Shown: piece by piece, positions 25,091 to 36,266 of the stretch
How positions within the stretch are numbered: the first letter of the stretch is position 1
Layout: each line of letters begins with the position of its first letter
Assembly (NCBI RefSeq): GCF_004331415.1
Contig: NZ_SJOP01000006.1
Location: forward strand, 124,001 to 188,000
Source: Kosakonia quasisacchari
Lineage (GTDB): Bacteria > Pseudomonadota > Gammaproteobacteria > Enterobacterales > Enterobacteriaceae
DNA: 64,000 bases
Reading direction: 5' to 3'
Translations under genes and position numbers: made by a program
The notes under the pieces: generated by a model
What the model was told of the DNA's origin: nothing
The model's input: the letters and a program-made list of their open reading frames with translations, nothing else
Databases searched by the model: none

Positions 25091-26189
25091 TCATAACCCT
25101 GCTTTCAAACTTGCTTCGATAAATTGATCCAGGCTGCCATCCAGCACCGCCTGCGTGTTACGGGTTTCAACCCCGGTGCGCAGATCTTTAATGCGGGAAT
25201 CATCCAGGACATAAGAGCGGATCTGGCTGCCCCAACCGATGTCCGACTTGGTGTCTTCCATCGCCTGTTTCTCAGCATTTTTCTTCTGCATTTCCAGTTC
25301 ATAAAGCTTCGCTTTCATCTGCTTCATGGCCTGGTCTTTGTTCTTATGCTGGGAGCGGTCGTTCTGGCATTGCGTTACCAGTCCGGTAGGAATGTGGGTA
25401 ATACGCACCGCGGATTCCGTACGGTTTACGTGCTGACCGCCCGCGCCGGATGCGCGATAAACGTCGATACGCAGATCCGCCGGGTTGATTTCGATATCAA
25501 TATCGTCGTCCACTTCCGGGTAGACAAACGCGGAGCTAAACGAGGTGTGACGACGGCCGCCGGAATCGAACGGGCTCTTACGCACCAGGCGATGAACGCC
25601 GGTTTCAGTACGCAGCCAGCCGTAGGCGTAATCGCCCATAATCTTAATGGTGACGGACTTGATGCCCGCAACTTCACCTTCGGACTCTTCAATAATCTCG
25701 GTTTTAAAGCCGCGCGCTTCCGCCCAACGCAAGTACATGCGCGTCAGCATGCTCGCCCAGTCCTGCGCTTCGGTGCCGCCGGAACCCGCCTGAATATCCA
25801 GGTAGCAGTCGGCGCTGTCGTACTCGCCAGAGAACATGCGACGGAACTCCAACTGTGCCAGTTTCTCTTCCAGCACATCCAGTTCGGCGACCGCTTCGTT
25901 AAAGGTTTCTTCGTCTTCGGCTTCAACCGCCAGATCCAGCAGGCCGCTGACATCTTCCAGCCCCTGACGCATTTGATCCAGCGTATCAACGATAGCTTCG
26001 AGTGAGGAACGCTCTTTGCCCAGCGCCTGTGCGCGCTCAGGTTCGTTCCACACATCCGGCTGTTCCAGCTCGGCGTTTACTTCTTCCAGGCGCTCTTTCT
26101 TGGCGTCATAGTCAAAGATACCCCCTAAGAACGTCTGAGCGCTCCGTGAGGTCCTGAATACGATTTTTTACCGGGTTAATTTCAAACAT
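25091..26189 (-). CDS. prfB: Peptide chain release factor 2, with programmed frameshift
   Basis: 365 residues made from two frames: 25 codons from ATG 26189 ([14 protein letters not shown]...), then a +1 shift at CTT TGA C into the frame that ends at 25091. RF2 recognises UGA and UAA and releases finished proteins. The downstream frame carries the stop-codon tripeptide region ([13 protein letters not shown]) and GGQ in [17 protein letters not shown], the peptide-release motif. The internal UGA makes synthesis depend on RF2 level. The gene precedes lysS by 9 bp. Confidence 0.97.
26112..26126 (-). promoter_or_regulatory. prfB: RF2 programmed +1 frameshift site
   Basis: On the minus strand AGGGGG TAT CTT TGA: a Shine-Dalgarno-like stimulator (26121-26126), the slippery CTT codon and the in-frame UGA stop (26112-26114). 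Low RF2 slows termination and favours the shift, so RF2 controls its own synthesis. Confidence 0.96.
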
Positions 26190-26280
26190 GGTCTGATTTC
26201 TTTTAATGGACTAGTCAAAATGCGGTGATAAGGGCGGAAGTTTACCGGATTCCCGCCCTGTTTTATAGCGAATACTGGCG

Positions 26281-28014
26281 CTAAAGTGGCCAGAGATTCT
26301 CGATGATCAGCTGTACGCTACGATTGCCGCGAAACTCGTTCACATCCAGTTTATAAGCAATATTTACCTGCCGCACACCGTTGTCCGGCCAGCAAGTGGT
26401 ATCGACGTTAAAAGCGATACCATCAAGCAACGGACCGCCGCCAACCGGCTCCAGCATCACTTTTAAATGGCGCTCGCCCACCAGCCGCTGCTGCAGGAGC
26501 CGAAACTCGCCGTCAAACAGCGGTTCCGGGAACATTTGCCCCCAGGGGCCCGCTTCGCGCAGCATCTCAGCGACTTCCAGCGTCATCTCCTGTGCCGACA
26601 GCGGGCCGTCAGAGACAATCTCGCCTTGTAATAACGCCGGATCCAGCCATTCGGTCACCAGCTCGCCAAAGCGCTGGCGGAACTCTTCAAAACGGTGTTC
26701 TTCCAGCGTCAAACCGGCCGCCATTGCGTGACCGCCGAATTTGAGCATCATGCCAGGAAACAGCATATCCAGACGTTCCAGCGCATCACGCATATGCAGC
26801 CCCTGAATCGAACGCCCCGAGCCTTTCAGCACCCCGTCTCCGGCTGGCGCAAAGGCGATCACCGGGCGGTGAAAGCGCTCTTTAATGCGCGAAGCGAGAA
26901 TGCCGACCACTCCCTGATGCCACTCGGGATGGTACATCGCTAAACCGCCGGGCAGCGTTTCACCACTGCGCTCAAGCTGCTCGCACAGCGTCAGCGCCTC
27001 TGCTTGCATCCCCTGCTCAATCTCTTTGCGCGTCTGGTTCAACGCGTCGAGATCGCTGGCTAACTGGCGCGCTTCACCAAGGTTTTCGCACAGTAACAGC
27101 GCAACCCCCACCGACATATCGTCCAGCCTGCCCGCCGCGTTAAGGCGCGGCCCGAGCGCAAAACCGAGATCGCTGGCCGCCAGCTTTTGCGCATCGCGGT
27201 TGGCAATTTCCAGCAGCGCTTTGATGCCAGGACGGCAGCGCCCGGCGCGAATGCGGCTCAGTCCCTGCCAGGTCAGAATGCGGTTATTGGCATCCAGCGG
27301 CACCACGTCTGCCACCGTTCCCAGCGCCACCAAATCGAGCAGCTCCGCCAGATTTGGCATCGCCAGGCCGCGCGCCTCAAACCAACCGTTGTCACGCAAA
27401 AAGGCACGCAAAGCCAGCATCAGATAAAAAGCAACGCCGACACCAGCCAGCGACTTCGACGGAAAATCGCAGTCACGCAGATTCGGGTTAACAATCGCGT
27501 CGGCATCCGGCAGCGTGTCACCCGGCAGATGGTGATCGGTTACCACCACCGGGATCCCCAGTTCATGTGCTCGCGCTACACCAGCATGTGACGAGATGCC
27601 GTTATCCACCGTCAGAATGATTTGCGCGCCGCGCGCATGCGCCTGATCGACCACTTCCGGGCTCAGCCCATAACCGTCGTCAAAACGGTTCGGCACCAGG
27701 TAACTGACGTTTTCGCAACCGAGCGCGCGCAGCGCCAGCACGCTAAGGGCGGTGCTGGTTGCGCCATCCGCATCGAAATCGCCCACCACGATAATGCGCA
27801 ACCCTTCACGCAATGCAGTGTAAAGCTGCGCCACTGCATCATCGATACCGGTAAGTTGTTGCCACGGCAGCATGCCTTTAACACTGCGTTCCAGTTCACT
27901 GGCCGTGCGCACACCGCGGCTTGCGTATAAGCGACGCAGCAGTGGCGGCAAGTCTTCTGCCAGGTCTGCTGCGTTATCCACCTCACGGCGGCGAAGTTGT
28001 ATCTGAGCTTTCAC
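26281..28014 (-). CDS. recJ: Single-strand-specific 5'-3' exonuclease RecJ
   Basis: 577 residues, full length for RecJ. DHH phosphoesterase motifs are visible: VVGDFDADGATSTALSVL (motif I), LTVDNGISSHAGV, and VVTDHHLPGDTLPDADAIVN (motif III). A DHHA1 region follows, with GSGRSIQGLHMRDAL and FGGHAMAAGLTL, and a C-terminal OB-like part. RecJ degrades 5' single strands in recombination and mismatch repair. It lies 5 bp after dsbC and reads in the dsbC-recJ direction of the conserved xerD-dsbC-recJ cluster. Confidence 0.97.
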   Translation of the reverse strand: MKAQIQLRRREVDNAADLAEDLPPLLRRLYASRGVRTASELERSVKGMLPWQQLTGIDDAVAQLYTALREGLRIIVVGDFDADGATSTALSVLALRALGCENVSYLVPNRFDDGYGLSPEVVDQAHARGAQIILTVDNGISSHAGVARAHELGIPVVVTDHHLPGDTLPDADAIVNPNLRDCDFPSKSLAGVGVAFYLMLALRAFLRDNGWFEARGLAMPNLAELLDLVALGTVADVVPLDANNRILTWQGLSRIRAGRCRPGIKALLEIANRDAQKLAASDLGFALGPRLNAAGRLDDMSVGVALLLCENLGEARQLASDLDALNQTRKEIEQGMQAEALTLCEQLERSGETLPGGLAMYHPEWHQGVVGILASRIKERFHRPVIAFAPAGDGVLKGSGRSIQGLHMRDALERLDMLFPGMMLKFGGHAMAAGLTLEEHRFEEFRQRFGELVTEWLDPALLQGEIVSDGPLSAQEMTLEVAEMLREAGPWGQMFPEPLFDGEFRLLQQRLVGERHLKVMLEPVGGGPLLDGIAFNVDTTCWPDNGVRQVNIAYKLDVNEFRGNRSVQLIIENLWPL

Positions 28015-28019
28015 GCGAA

Positions 28020-28733
28020 TTATTTACCGCCAGTGGCTTTTTGATGTTGATCGAGGAAGGCTTTCATTTCTGCCGGAGCCTGGTAACCCGGAACAAGGTA
28101 GCCGTCATTCAGCACGATGGCTGGCGTGCCGTTGACGCCAAACTGCACGCCCAGCGCATAATGATTAGCGATGTCGATATCACAACTGGCCGGTTTCACG
28201 TCTTTACCTTCCATCGCACTATCGAAGGCTTTTTTAGGATCTTTTGCACACCAGATAGCTTTCATCTGGTTTTCAACTTCGCTCGGCACACCCTGACGCG
28301 GGAATGCAAGGTAACGCACGGTGATGCCGAGCGCGTTGTAGTCTGCCATTTCGCTGTGCAGTTTCTGGCAGTAGCCGCAAGTGATGTCAGTGAACACGGT
28401 GATGACATGTTTTTCCTGCGGCGCTTTGTAGACAATCATCTCTTTTTCCAGCGCGTTCAGATGCGGTAATAGCATCCTGGTGGTGATGTTCACGGGCTGC
28501 GCGCCGCTGACATCGTACATCGGACCCTGGATGATATGTTTGCCATCTTCCGTCACATACAGCACGCCGCTGTTGGTCAACACGGCTTTCATTCCGGCAA
28601 CAGGTGCGGGCAGCACTTCACCGCTCTGTACACCCAATTTTGCCAGCGACTGTTTGATGGCCGCGTCATCGGCGTGCGCCGCGCCGGTAAACGCCGCCGC
28701 CAGCAGGGTGAACATCACTAAACCTTTTTTCAT
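28020..28733 (-). CDS. dsbC: Periplasmic disulfide isomerase DsbC
   Basis: 237 residues from ATG 28733; the in-frame start at 28757 would precede a proper signal peptide. The signal is MKKGLVMFTLLAAAFTGAAHA. An N-terminal dimerisation domain and linker helix lead to the thioredoxin fold with the active site TCGYC (in FTDITCGYCQKLHSEM). A second Cys pair lies at WCAKDPKK and ASCDID. A cis-Pro is in GTPAIV. It isomerises wrong disulfides and is kept reduced by DsbD. It lies between xerD and recJ. Confidence 0.96.
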   Translation of the reverse strand: MKKGLVMFTLLAAAFTGAAHADDAAIKQSLAKLGVQSGEVLPAPVAGMKAVLTNSGVLYVTEDGKHIIQGPMYDVSGAQPVNITTRMLLPHLNALEKEMIVYKAPQEKHVITVFTDITCGYCQKLHSEMADYNALGITVRYLAFPRQGVPSEVENQMKAIWCAKDPKKAFDSAMEGKDVKPASCDIDIANHYALGVQFGVNGTPAIVLNDGYLVPGYQAPAEMKAFLDQHQKATGGK

Positions 28734-28757
28734 AACACATCCTTTAATTGTCAGCAT

Positions 28758-29654
28758 TCACGCCCGCGGGTGATGCTGTTGATGAAGCTTGCGCAGTCGC
28801 TCGGTAGCGACATGCGTATAAATTTGCGTCGTCGATAAATCCTGGTGGCCTAAAAGCATTTGCACTACTCGCAGATCCGCGCCGTGGTTCAGCAGATGGG
28901 TGGCAAACGCATGGCGCAAAACGTGGGGCGAGAGTTTTTCACTGTCGATACCCGCAAGCACAGCATAGTGCTTGATGCGATGCCAGAAAGTTTGGCGCGT
29001 CATCTGCTGCGCGCGCTGGCTTGGAAACAGCACATCAATTGATACACCGTTAAGCAGCCAGGGGCGGCCATGCTCCAGATAGTTTTCGACCCAATACACC
29101 GCCTCTTCGCCCAGCGGCACCAGGCGTTCTTTATTGCCTTTACCAATCACTCGCACCACGCCCTGACGCAGGCTGATATCACTCATCGTCAGGCCAACCA
29201 GTTCAGAAACGCGAAGGCCGGTGGCATACAACACCTCAAGCATCGCTTTATCGCGTAACTCCAGCGGTTGGTCAACCACCGGAGCCTGTAGAAGCCTGCC
29301 CACCTGTGTTTCACTTAAGTCTTTCGGTAAACGTTGTGGCAATTTAGGTGATGCGAGCAATGCGCTGGGATCGTCGTTGCGTACTTTTTCCCGGTAAAGG
29401 TACTGAAAAAAACGTCGCACGGCGCTCAGCAAGCGCGCCGAGCTGGTGGCCTTATAACCACCGCTCACCCTTTCAGCTAACAGCGCTTGTAAATCATCGC
29501 TTTGCGCTTTTTCAAGACTGCTGGCGTGGTGGTGCAACCACTCCACCACGCTTTTCAAATCACGGCGGTAAGCGTTTAGCGTATTTTCCGCCAGGTTGTT
29601 CTCAAGCCAGAGAGCATCGAGAAACTGTTCGATACGTGCGAGATCCTGTTCCAT
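28758..29654 (-). CDS. xerD: Tyrosine recombinase XerD
   Basis: 298 residues, exact family length. XerD works with XerC at dif to resolve chromosome dimers under FtsK control. Catalytic residues are visible: Arg in YATGLRVSELVGL, Lys in VIGKGNKERLVPLG, His/Arg in LSPHVLRHAFATHLL, His in LLGHQDLSTTQIYTHV with the nucleophile Tyr. Start ATG 29654. It is divergent from fldB and heads the xerD-dsbC-recJ cluster. Confidence 0.97.
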   Translation of the reverse strand: MEQDLARIEQFLDALWLENNLAENTLNAYRRDLKSVVEWLHHHASSLEKAQSDDLQALLAERVSGGYKATSSARLLSAVRRFFQYLYREKVRNDDPSALLASPKLPQRLPKDLSETQVGRLLQAPVVDQPLELRDKAMLEVLYATGLRVSELVGLTMSDISLRQGVVRVIGKGNKERLVPLGEEAVYWVENYLEHGRPWLLNGVSIDVLFPSQRAQQMTRQTFWHRIKHYAVLAGIDSEKLSPHVLRHAFATHLLNHGADLRVVQMLLGHQDLSTTQIYTHVATERLRKLHQQHHPRA

Positions 29655-29753
29655 CCAGCGTCTCCTTTACTCAAACGCTGCATTATGCCTGATTGATGTA
29701 CGATTCTGGTACACTGCGTGAAAAGACACATCAAGAATCGAGAAGTTTACGTT

Positions 29754-30275
29754 ATGAATATCGGTCTGTTTTACGGTTCCAGCACTTGCTACACCGAAAT
29801 GGCGGCGGAAAAAATCCGCGATATTATCGGCCCGGAGCTGGTGACGTTGCACAACCTGAAAGACGATGCTCCGGCCCTGATGGAACAGTACGATGCGCTT
29901 ATTCTGGGCATTCCAACCTGGGATTTCGGCGAGTTGCAGGAAGATTGGGAAGCGGTTTGGGATCAGCTTGATAATCTCAATCTCGACGGAAAAATCATTG
30001 CGTTATACGGCATGGGCGATCAGCTCGGTTACGGCGAATGGTTCCTCGACGCACTCGGTATGCTCCATGACAAACTGGCCCCTAAAGGCGCGACGTTCAT
30101 CGGATACTGGCCGACAGAAGGCTATGAATTTACGAGTAAAAAACCGGTCATTGCCGATGGGCAGCTCTTTGTCGGGCTGGCGCTGGATGAGACCAATCAG
30201 TACGATTTAAGCGATGAACGCATTCAAAGCTGGTGCGAGCAAATACTGACGGAAATGGCGGAACGGCTCGGCTGA
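29754..30275 (+). CDS. fldB: Flavodoxin 2
   Basis: 173 residues from ATG 29754 (upstream in-frame ATG at 29718 is unlikely). An FMN-binding electron carrier of the cytosol. FMN loops: [16 protein letters not shown] at the N-terminus for the phosphate, [13 protein letters not shown] around residue 57 for the isoalloxazine ring, and [18 protein letters not shown] for the second loop. Length equals E. coli FldB, which is SoxRS-induced in E. coli. A SoxS site could lie in the xerD-fldB gap but I could not identify one. Confidence 0.95.
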   Translation: MNIGLFYGSSTCYTEMAAEKIRDIIGPELVTLHNLKDDAPALMEQYDALILGIPTWDFGELQEDWEAVWDQLDNLNLDGKIIALYGMGDQLGYGEWFLDALGMLHDKLAPKGATFIGYWPTEGYEFTSKKPVIADGQLFVGLALDETNQYDLSDERIQSWCEQILTEMAERLG

Positions 30276-30288
30276 GCCGCCACCCGCC

Positions 30289-30705
30289 TTAATGCAGCCC
30301 CTGCGCCGGTTTTTGGGTGATCATCCGGCGTAGATCGCGCCACTCCTGCGCATCCATACTGTCTGCCGCCAGCCATAAATGCTGGCGCCGCCCGTCTTCC
30401 GCGCGATGTAAACGCAGCATCATGCCACCGCGGATCATCCAGGGGGTGCCGACAATATCCCACTCCACACCTTGCCAACGCAGACGGGAATCCATCAGCA
30501 GCTTGATCTCGCCGTGGCAGGCGTTGATTCGCCGCTGGCTGCGCACGCAGTCGAAAACCACCAGCGACAGCAATAAAAGCCACAGCGGTGTATAGCTCAA
30601 CGGCCAGGGCATAAATAAAATAAACGCCGCCACTAATCCATGCAGCAATAACGAGATCCATTGTGCGCGCCATGAGACGCGTAAATCAGATTGCCACAGG
30701 ACCAC
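30289..30705 (-). CDS. ygfX: YgfX (CptA) inner-membrane protein
   Basis: 138 residues starting at GTG 30705, which aligns with the E. coli start [16 protein letters not shown]. Two membrane helices span about 12-50 ([20 protein letters not shown], then [11 protein letters not shown]). The cytoplasmic rest has [20 protein letters not shown]. The protein overlaps sdhE by 20 bp as in E. coli. It has been proposed as the toxin of a toxin-antitoxin pair acting on FtsZ and MreB, and as a regulator of prodigiosin in Serratia with SdhE; the physiological role is unsettled. Confidence 0.93.
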   Translation of the reverse strand: MVLWQSDLRVSWRAQWISLLLHGLVAAFILFMPWPLSYTPLWLLLLSLVVFDCVRSQRRINACHGEIKLLMDSRLRWQGVEWDIVGTPWMIRGGMMLRLHRAEDGRRQHLWLAADSMDAQEWRDLRRMITQKPAQGLH

Positions 30706-30952
30706 GATCCCGATTCCGTGTCTGAATTAACTGCACCATTCGCTGCAACTCCGCGTCCTGGGGTTTGCCATGATTCATCAACCAGTTGAATAAATCCGGA
30801 TCATCGCTTTCAAGCAGACGTACAAACAATTGCTTGTCATGGTCGCTGAGCGAGTCGTACTCGTGTTCGAAAAAAGGCATGATGGAGATATCGAGTTCGC
30901 GCATTCCGCGGCGACAGGCCCAATGGATACGGGCTTTATTATTAATATCCAT
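30686..30952 (-). CDS. sdhE: FAD assembly factor SdhE
   Basis: 88 residues of the Sdh5/SdhE family, which promotes covalent FAD attachment to succinate dehydrogenase and fumarate reductase flavoproteins. The RGMRELD motif (R-G-x-x-E, about residues 14-20) is intact, followed by [18 protein letters not shown] and [14 protein letters not shown]. The gene precedes ygfX with a 20-bp overlap and is divergent from ygfZ, also concerned with enzyme cofactor upkeep. Confidence 0.96.
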   Translation of the reverse strand: MDINNKARIHWACRRGMRELDISIMPFFEHEYDSLSDHDKQLFVRLLESDDPDLFNWLMNHGKPQDAELQRMVQLIQTRNRDRGPVAI

Positions 30953-31198
30953 GTTCTTCTCCCTTCATAGGCATGAGGACCTATTGTAACGTGTTTTTAA
31001 TATTCCTTTTGCGGAATATTTAACTTCCCGCGCCTGCTTCCAGAATAAATGGCATAGTCTGCAAAATTATCACTGTGCTGCGTAGCGCCTCGCAATGCTC
31101 GCACAATGGCACAAATCGCATGCTTTATCGCTTGCATTGGACAATGGCTCTTTTACCATTAAGTACCAACACAGCGTTAAGCTAATCAGGACATTATT

Positions 31199-32182
31199 AT
31201 GGCTTTTACTCCATTTCCTCCGCGCCAGCCGACCGCATCCGCCCGTCTGCCGCTGACGCTTATGACACTCGATGACTGGGCGCTGGCAACCATTACCGGC
31301 GCGGATAGCGAGAAATACCTGCAAGGCCAGGTCACCGCTGACGTGTCGAAGATGGCGGCAGATCAGCATCTGCTGGCGGCGCATTGCGATTCTAAAGGCA
31401 AAATGTGGAGCAATATGCGGTTGTTTCACTATCAGGAGGGGTTTGCCTGGATCCTACGCCGTAGCGTACGTGAGTCACAGCTTCGCGAGCTGAAAAAGTA
31501 CGCCGTATTCTCAAAAGTCACTATCGCCGCAGATGACGAACATGTGCTGCTGGGCGTTGCCGGTTTTCAGGCTCGCGCCGCGCTGGCCAATCTTTTCACA
31601 ACATTGCCGGACAGCGAAAAGCAGGTTGTGCAAGAAGGGGAAACAACCCTCCTGTGGTTTGAACATCCAGCCGAGCACTTCCTGCTTGTTACCGATGCCG
31701 CAACGGCAGAACAGGTGACGGAAAAACTGCGCGGCGAAGCGCAGCTCAACAATAGCCAGCAGTGGCTGGCGCTGAATATCGAAGCCGGGTTAGCCGTGAT
31801 TGACGAGCCAAACAGCGCACAGTTTATTCCGCAGGCGACCAACCTGCAGGCGTTGGGCGGCATCAGCTTCAAAAAAGGGTGCTATACCGGGCAAGAGATG
31901 GTTGCTCGCGCGAAATTCCGTGGCGCCAACAAACGTGCATTGTGGTACCTGGCGGGCGCAGCCAGCCGCACGCCGGATGCGGGTGAAGATCTTGAGCTAC
32001 AGATGGGTGCAAACTGGCGTCGTACCGGAACGGTACTTGCGTCAACACAGCTGGATGACGGCCGCGTGCTGGTTCAGGTAGTGATGAACAATGACATGGA
32101 AGCAAACAGCGTGTTCCGTGTACGCGACGACGCCAATACGTTAAGCATCGAGCCACTGCCCTATTCGCTGGAAGAAGAATAA
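31199..32182 (+). CDS. ygfZ: Folate-binding YgfZ, iron-sulfur protein maintenance factor
   Basis: 327 residues, usual length. A GcvT-like folate-binding protein that supports Fe-S enzymes such as MiaB and succinate dehydrogenase. The signature [13 protein letters not shown] carries the key Cys near residue 228. An N-terminal barrel-like region starts with [20 protein letters not shown]. Start ATG 31199 with an upstream AGGA site. It is divergent from the sdhE-ygfX pair. Confidence 0.96.
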   Translation: MAFTPFPPRQPTASARLPLTLMTLDDWALATITGADSEKYLQGQVTADVSKMAADQHLLAAHCDSKGKMWSNMRLFHYQEGFAWILRRSVRESQLRELKKYAVFSKVTIAADDEHVLLGVAGFQARAALANLFTTLPDSEKQVVQEGETTLLWFEHPAEHFLLVTDAATAEQVTEKLRGEAQLNNSQQWLALNIEAGLAVIDEPNSAQFIPQATNLQALGGISFKKGCYTGQEMVARAKFRGANKRALWYLAGAASRTPDAGEDLELQMGANWRRTGTVLASTQLDDGRVLVQVVMNNDMEANSVFRVRDDANTLSIEPLPYSLEEE

Positions 32183-32246
32183 TCCGCGTTAAACCATTTG
32201 AACAAGCTACAGCCGGGTCGGCAAAAGTGCCGCCCGGCGCTACTAC

Positions 32247-32906
32247 TTAAACTTTACCAACGTACAAATAGATTGCCAGGAAGTGGCACACGCTGCCGCC
32301 CAGTACAAAGCCGTGCCAGATGGCGTGATTATAGGGAATACGTTTACAGACGTAGAAAATCACGCCCAACGAGTACACCAGTCCGCCGACAGCCAAAAGC
32401 GTCACGCCGCCCACGGATAACCGCGTCGCAAGCTGATAAATCACAATCAACGACAGCCAGCCCATCGCCAGGTATGTCACCAGCGACAACACTTTGAACC
32501 GGTGCGCAATGGTGAGCTTAAATAGGATCCCTAACAGGGCGAGGCTCCAGATCACAACCATCAGCCCACGCGCCAACGGTGAATCCAGCCCGATCAGTAA
32601 AAAAGGTGTATAGGTGCCGGCAATCAGCAGATAAATGGCGCAGTGGTCAAATTTCTTTAACCATAGTTTTGCGCGCTGATGCGGAATCGCATGGTAGAGC
32701 GTGGAGGCGAGGAACAGCAGGATCATGCTGCCGCCATAAAGCGTATAGCTGGTAATCGCCGTCATACTGGCATTATTGTCTACCGCCTGTACCAGCAGCA
32801 GTACCAGACCGACAATACCGAACACCAGCCCGATACCGTGGCTGATGCTGTTGGCAATTTCCTCTGCCAGCGTGTATCCCTGTGCGATTAAAGGTTTCTT
32901 AACCAT
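32247..32906 (-). CDS. yqfA: YqfA, hemolysin III/PAQR family membrane protein
   Basis: 219 residues from ATG 32906 behind AGGAG; the in-frame extension to 33026 is not needed. Seven membrane helices are evident. Conserved family motifs: [51 protein letters not shown], and [20 protein letters not shown], with His and Asp residues that may bind zinc as in other PAQR proteins. The cellular role is unknown. Confidence 0.93.
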   Translation of the reverse strand: MVKKPLIAQGYTLAEEIANSISHGIGLVFGIVGLVLLLVQAVDNNASMTAITSYTLYGGSMILLFLASTLYHAIPHQRAKLWLKKFDHCAIYLLIAGTYTPFLLIGLDSPLARGLMVVIWSLALLGILFKLTIAHRFKVLSLVTYLAMGWLSLIVIYQLATRLSVGGVTLLAVGGLVYSLGVIFYVCKRIPYNHAIWHGFVLGGSVCHFLAIYLYVGKV

Positions 32907-33144
32907 GGAAACTCCTGGAGAACTCAAAAAACGTTGCAACAATAGAGTAACTGAGAATGATTCCAGTGCACACCTGTACGCTAAAATAAATATCATTGAT
33001 GAATATTTCATGACATGAGTTGCCACCCATGAATGCGAAAGTCAGGGAAACGGCGCGGAAGTTATGGCAGCATGTGGGCACGCAAAAAGCCTGCCGGGTT
33101 GCATTGGGCTACGTTTACAGCAAGCAAAGGATATCGCCGTGACA

Positions 33145-33873
33145 ATGTTTACTCACTCCGCCATCGCCAGCCTGAATACTCTGGAGATGCTGGTTTACAA
33201 CTTTGTCATCAAAAATCGCGACAAAGTAATGTACATGACGATTCGTGAACTGGCCGATGCGGCGGGCGTCTCCACCACGACCGTGTTGCGCTTTTGCCGC
33301 AAGCTCAACTGTGAAGGCTACTCTGAATTTCGCGTGCGTTTTAAATTATATTTAGAGCAAAATGAGCCGCCGCAAGCAAATTTTGGCGCCAGCGAAGTGA
33401 TCAGTTTTTTTAAAAGCGTCAACAATGATGAGTTCGATAAATTATTAGATAGCACCGTTGATATTATATTATCTTCCGAACGCATTATATTTGTCGGTGC
33501 AGGCACATCGGGCGCGCTAGCGAAATATGGCGCAAGATTCTTCTCAAATATCGGTAAATTCAGTAACCATATCGACGACCCTTATTTTCCGGTCACGAAT
33601 GATATGGCCAAAAACGCGCTGGCAATTGTGCTTTCGGTTTCTGGCGAGACGGAAGAGATCCTCCGCTTTGCCAGCCAGTTCAGCTTGCACCACTGCAAAG
33701 TGTTGTCAATCACCAGCCACGAACACTCCCGACTGGCAAAACTGGCGGACTTTAATATTTCCTGGCATGTGCCGCAAATGCGCATTACTGGCGGTTACGA
33801 TATTACTACACAAATCCCTGTTATTTATATTCTCGAGTCGCTGGGGCGTAAACTGGCGAAGAAAATAGCATAA
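33145..33873 (+). CDS. RpiR-family regulator with SIS domain, next to bglA
   Basis: About 242 residues from ATG 33145; a GTG at 33139 sits closer to the AAGG site and may be used. Residues about 5-75 are the HTH_6 domain (TIRELADAAGVSTTTVLRF, then CRKLNCEGYSEFRVRFK). Residues about 105-235 are a SIS domain (IIFVGAGTSGALAKYGARFF; LSVSGETEEILRFASQF), which binds a phosphosugar. In this place E. coli has yqfB, not a regulator. The gene reads toward bglA 116 bp downstream, so control of phospho-beta-glucosidase by a phosphorylated sugar is a reasonable inference. Confidence 0.88.
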   Translation: MFTHSAIASLNTLEMLVYNFVIKNRDKVMYMTIRELADAAGVSTTTVLRFCRKLNCEGYSEFRVRFKLYLEQNEPPQANFGASEVISFFKSVNNDEFDKLLDSTVDIILSSERIIFVGAGTSGALAKYGARFFSNIGKFSNHIDDPYFPVTNDMAKNALAIVLSVSGETEEILRFASQFSLHHCKVLSITSHEHSRLAKLADFNISWHVPQMRITGGYDITTQIPVIYILESLGRKLAKKIA

Positions 33874-33899
33874 AAAAACAGTGTGTTTTTTCGGTGTAA

Positions 33900-35423
<1,524 letters not shown>

Positions 35424-35459
35424 CGCTGTTAACGCTTCTCCCTGGTGGGAGAAGCGGAC

Positions 35460-36203
35460 TTATCTGCCGCCGGCTAAATCCAGAAAACTGCCGGTGACAT
35501 ACGACGCTTTGTCACTCAACAACCAGACAATTCCCTGCGCCACTTCTTCCGGTTGCCCACCGCGCCGCATCGGGATCGCGCTGCTCACCCTGTCCACACG
35601 CCCAGGCTCGCCGCCGCTGGCATGCATTTCTGTGTAGATAAACCCCGGACGCACACCATTCACGCGAATACCGTTTGCCGCAACTTCCAGCGCCAGCCCG
35701 GTCGTTAGCGTGTCGACCGCCCCTTTTGATGCCGCATAATCAACGTATTCGCCGGGTGAACCGAGACGCGCCGCAGCCGAGGAAACATTCACAATCGCGC
35801 CGCCGTGCCCGCCATGCTGAGTGGACATGCGTTTGACCGCTTCGCGACAGCAGAGGAAATAGCCCGTCACGTTAGTCGCCAGAACGCGGTTGATACGCTC
35901 AGCGCTCAGTTGCTCCACCCGGCTTTGCTGAAATAGGATCCCGGCGTTATTGACCAGCGCGGTAAGTGGCTGCGGCTCGCTATCAAGGCGCGCAAACATG
36001 GCCTGAACCTGCGCTTCATCACTGATATCGGCCTGTACCGGGAAGGCGTGACCGCCCTGCGCAGTGATTTTCGCCACTACATCGTCGGCAGCAGGCTTGT
36101 TGGTGTGATAATTGACCGCGACGGTGTAGCCTTCTTGAGCAAGCAGCAGCGCGGTTGCGCGGCCAATGCCCCGGCTGCCACCGGTGACTAATGCAATCGC
36201 CAT
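35460..36203 (-). CDS. ygfF: YgfF, SDR-family oxidoreductase
   Basis: 247 residues, same length as E. coli YgfF, and next to gcvP as in E. coli. A classical short-chain dehydrogenase: nucleotide loop TGGSRGIGRATALLLA (residues 8-23), NNAG in LTALVNNAGILF, catalytic Ser in VNVSSAAARLGSPGEYVDYAASKGAVD with Tyr and Lys. The C-terminus VTGSFLDLAGGR is typical. Substrate and cofactor preference are unknown. A 63-bp gap separates it from gcvP. Confidence 0.94.
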   Translation of the reverse strand: MAIALVTGGSRGIGRATALLLAQEGYTVAVNYHTNKPAADDVVAKITAQGGHAFPVQADISDEAQVQAMFARLDSEPQPLTALVNNAGILFQQSRVEQLSAERINRVLATNVTGYFLCCREAVKRMSTQHGGHGGAIVNVSSAAARLGSPGEYVDYAASKGAVDTLTTGLALEVAANGIRVNGVRPGFIYTEMHASGGEPGRVDRVSSAIPMRRGGQPEEVAQGIVWLLSDKASYVTGSFLDLAGGR

Positions 36204-36266
36204 CTGTTTCTCCTGAAAAGTAAAAAGGGCGCCGAAGCGCCCTTAAAAGATAGCCGAATCAGCGTA

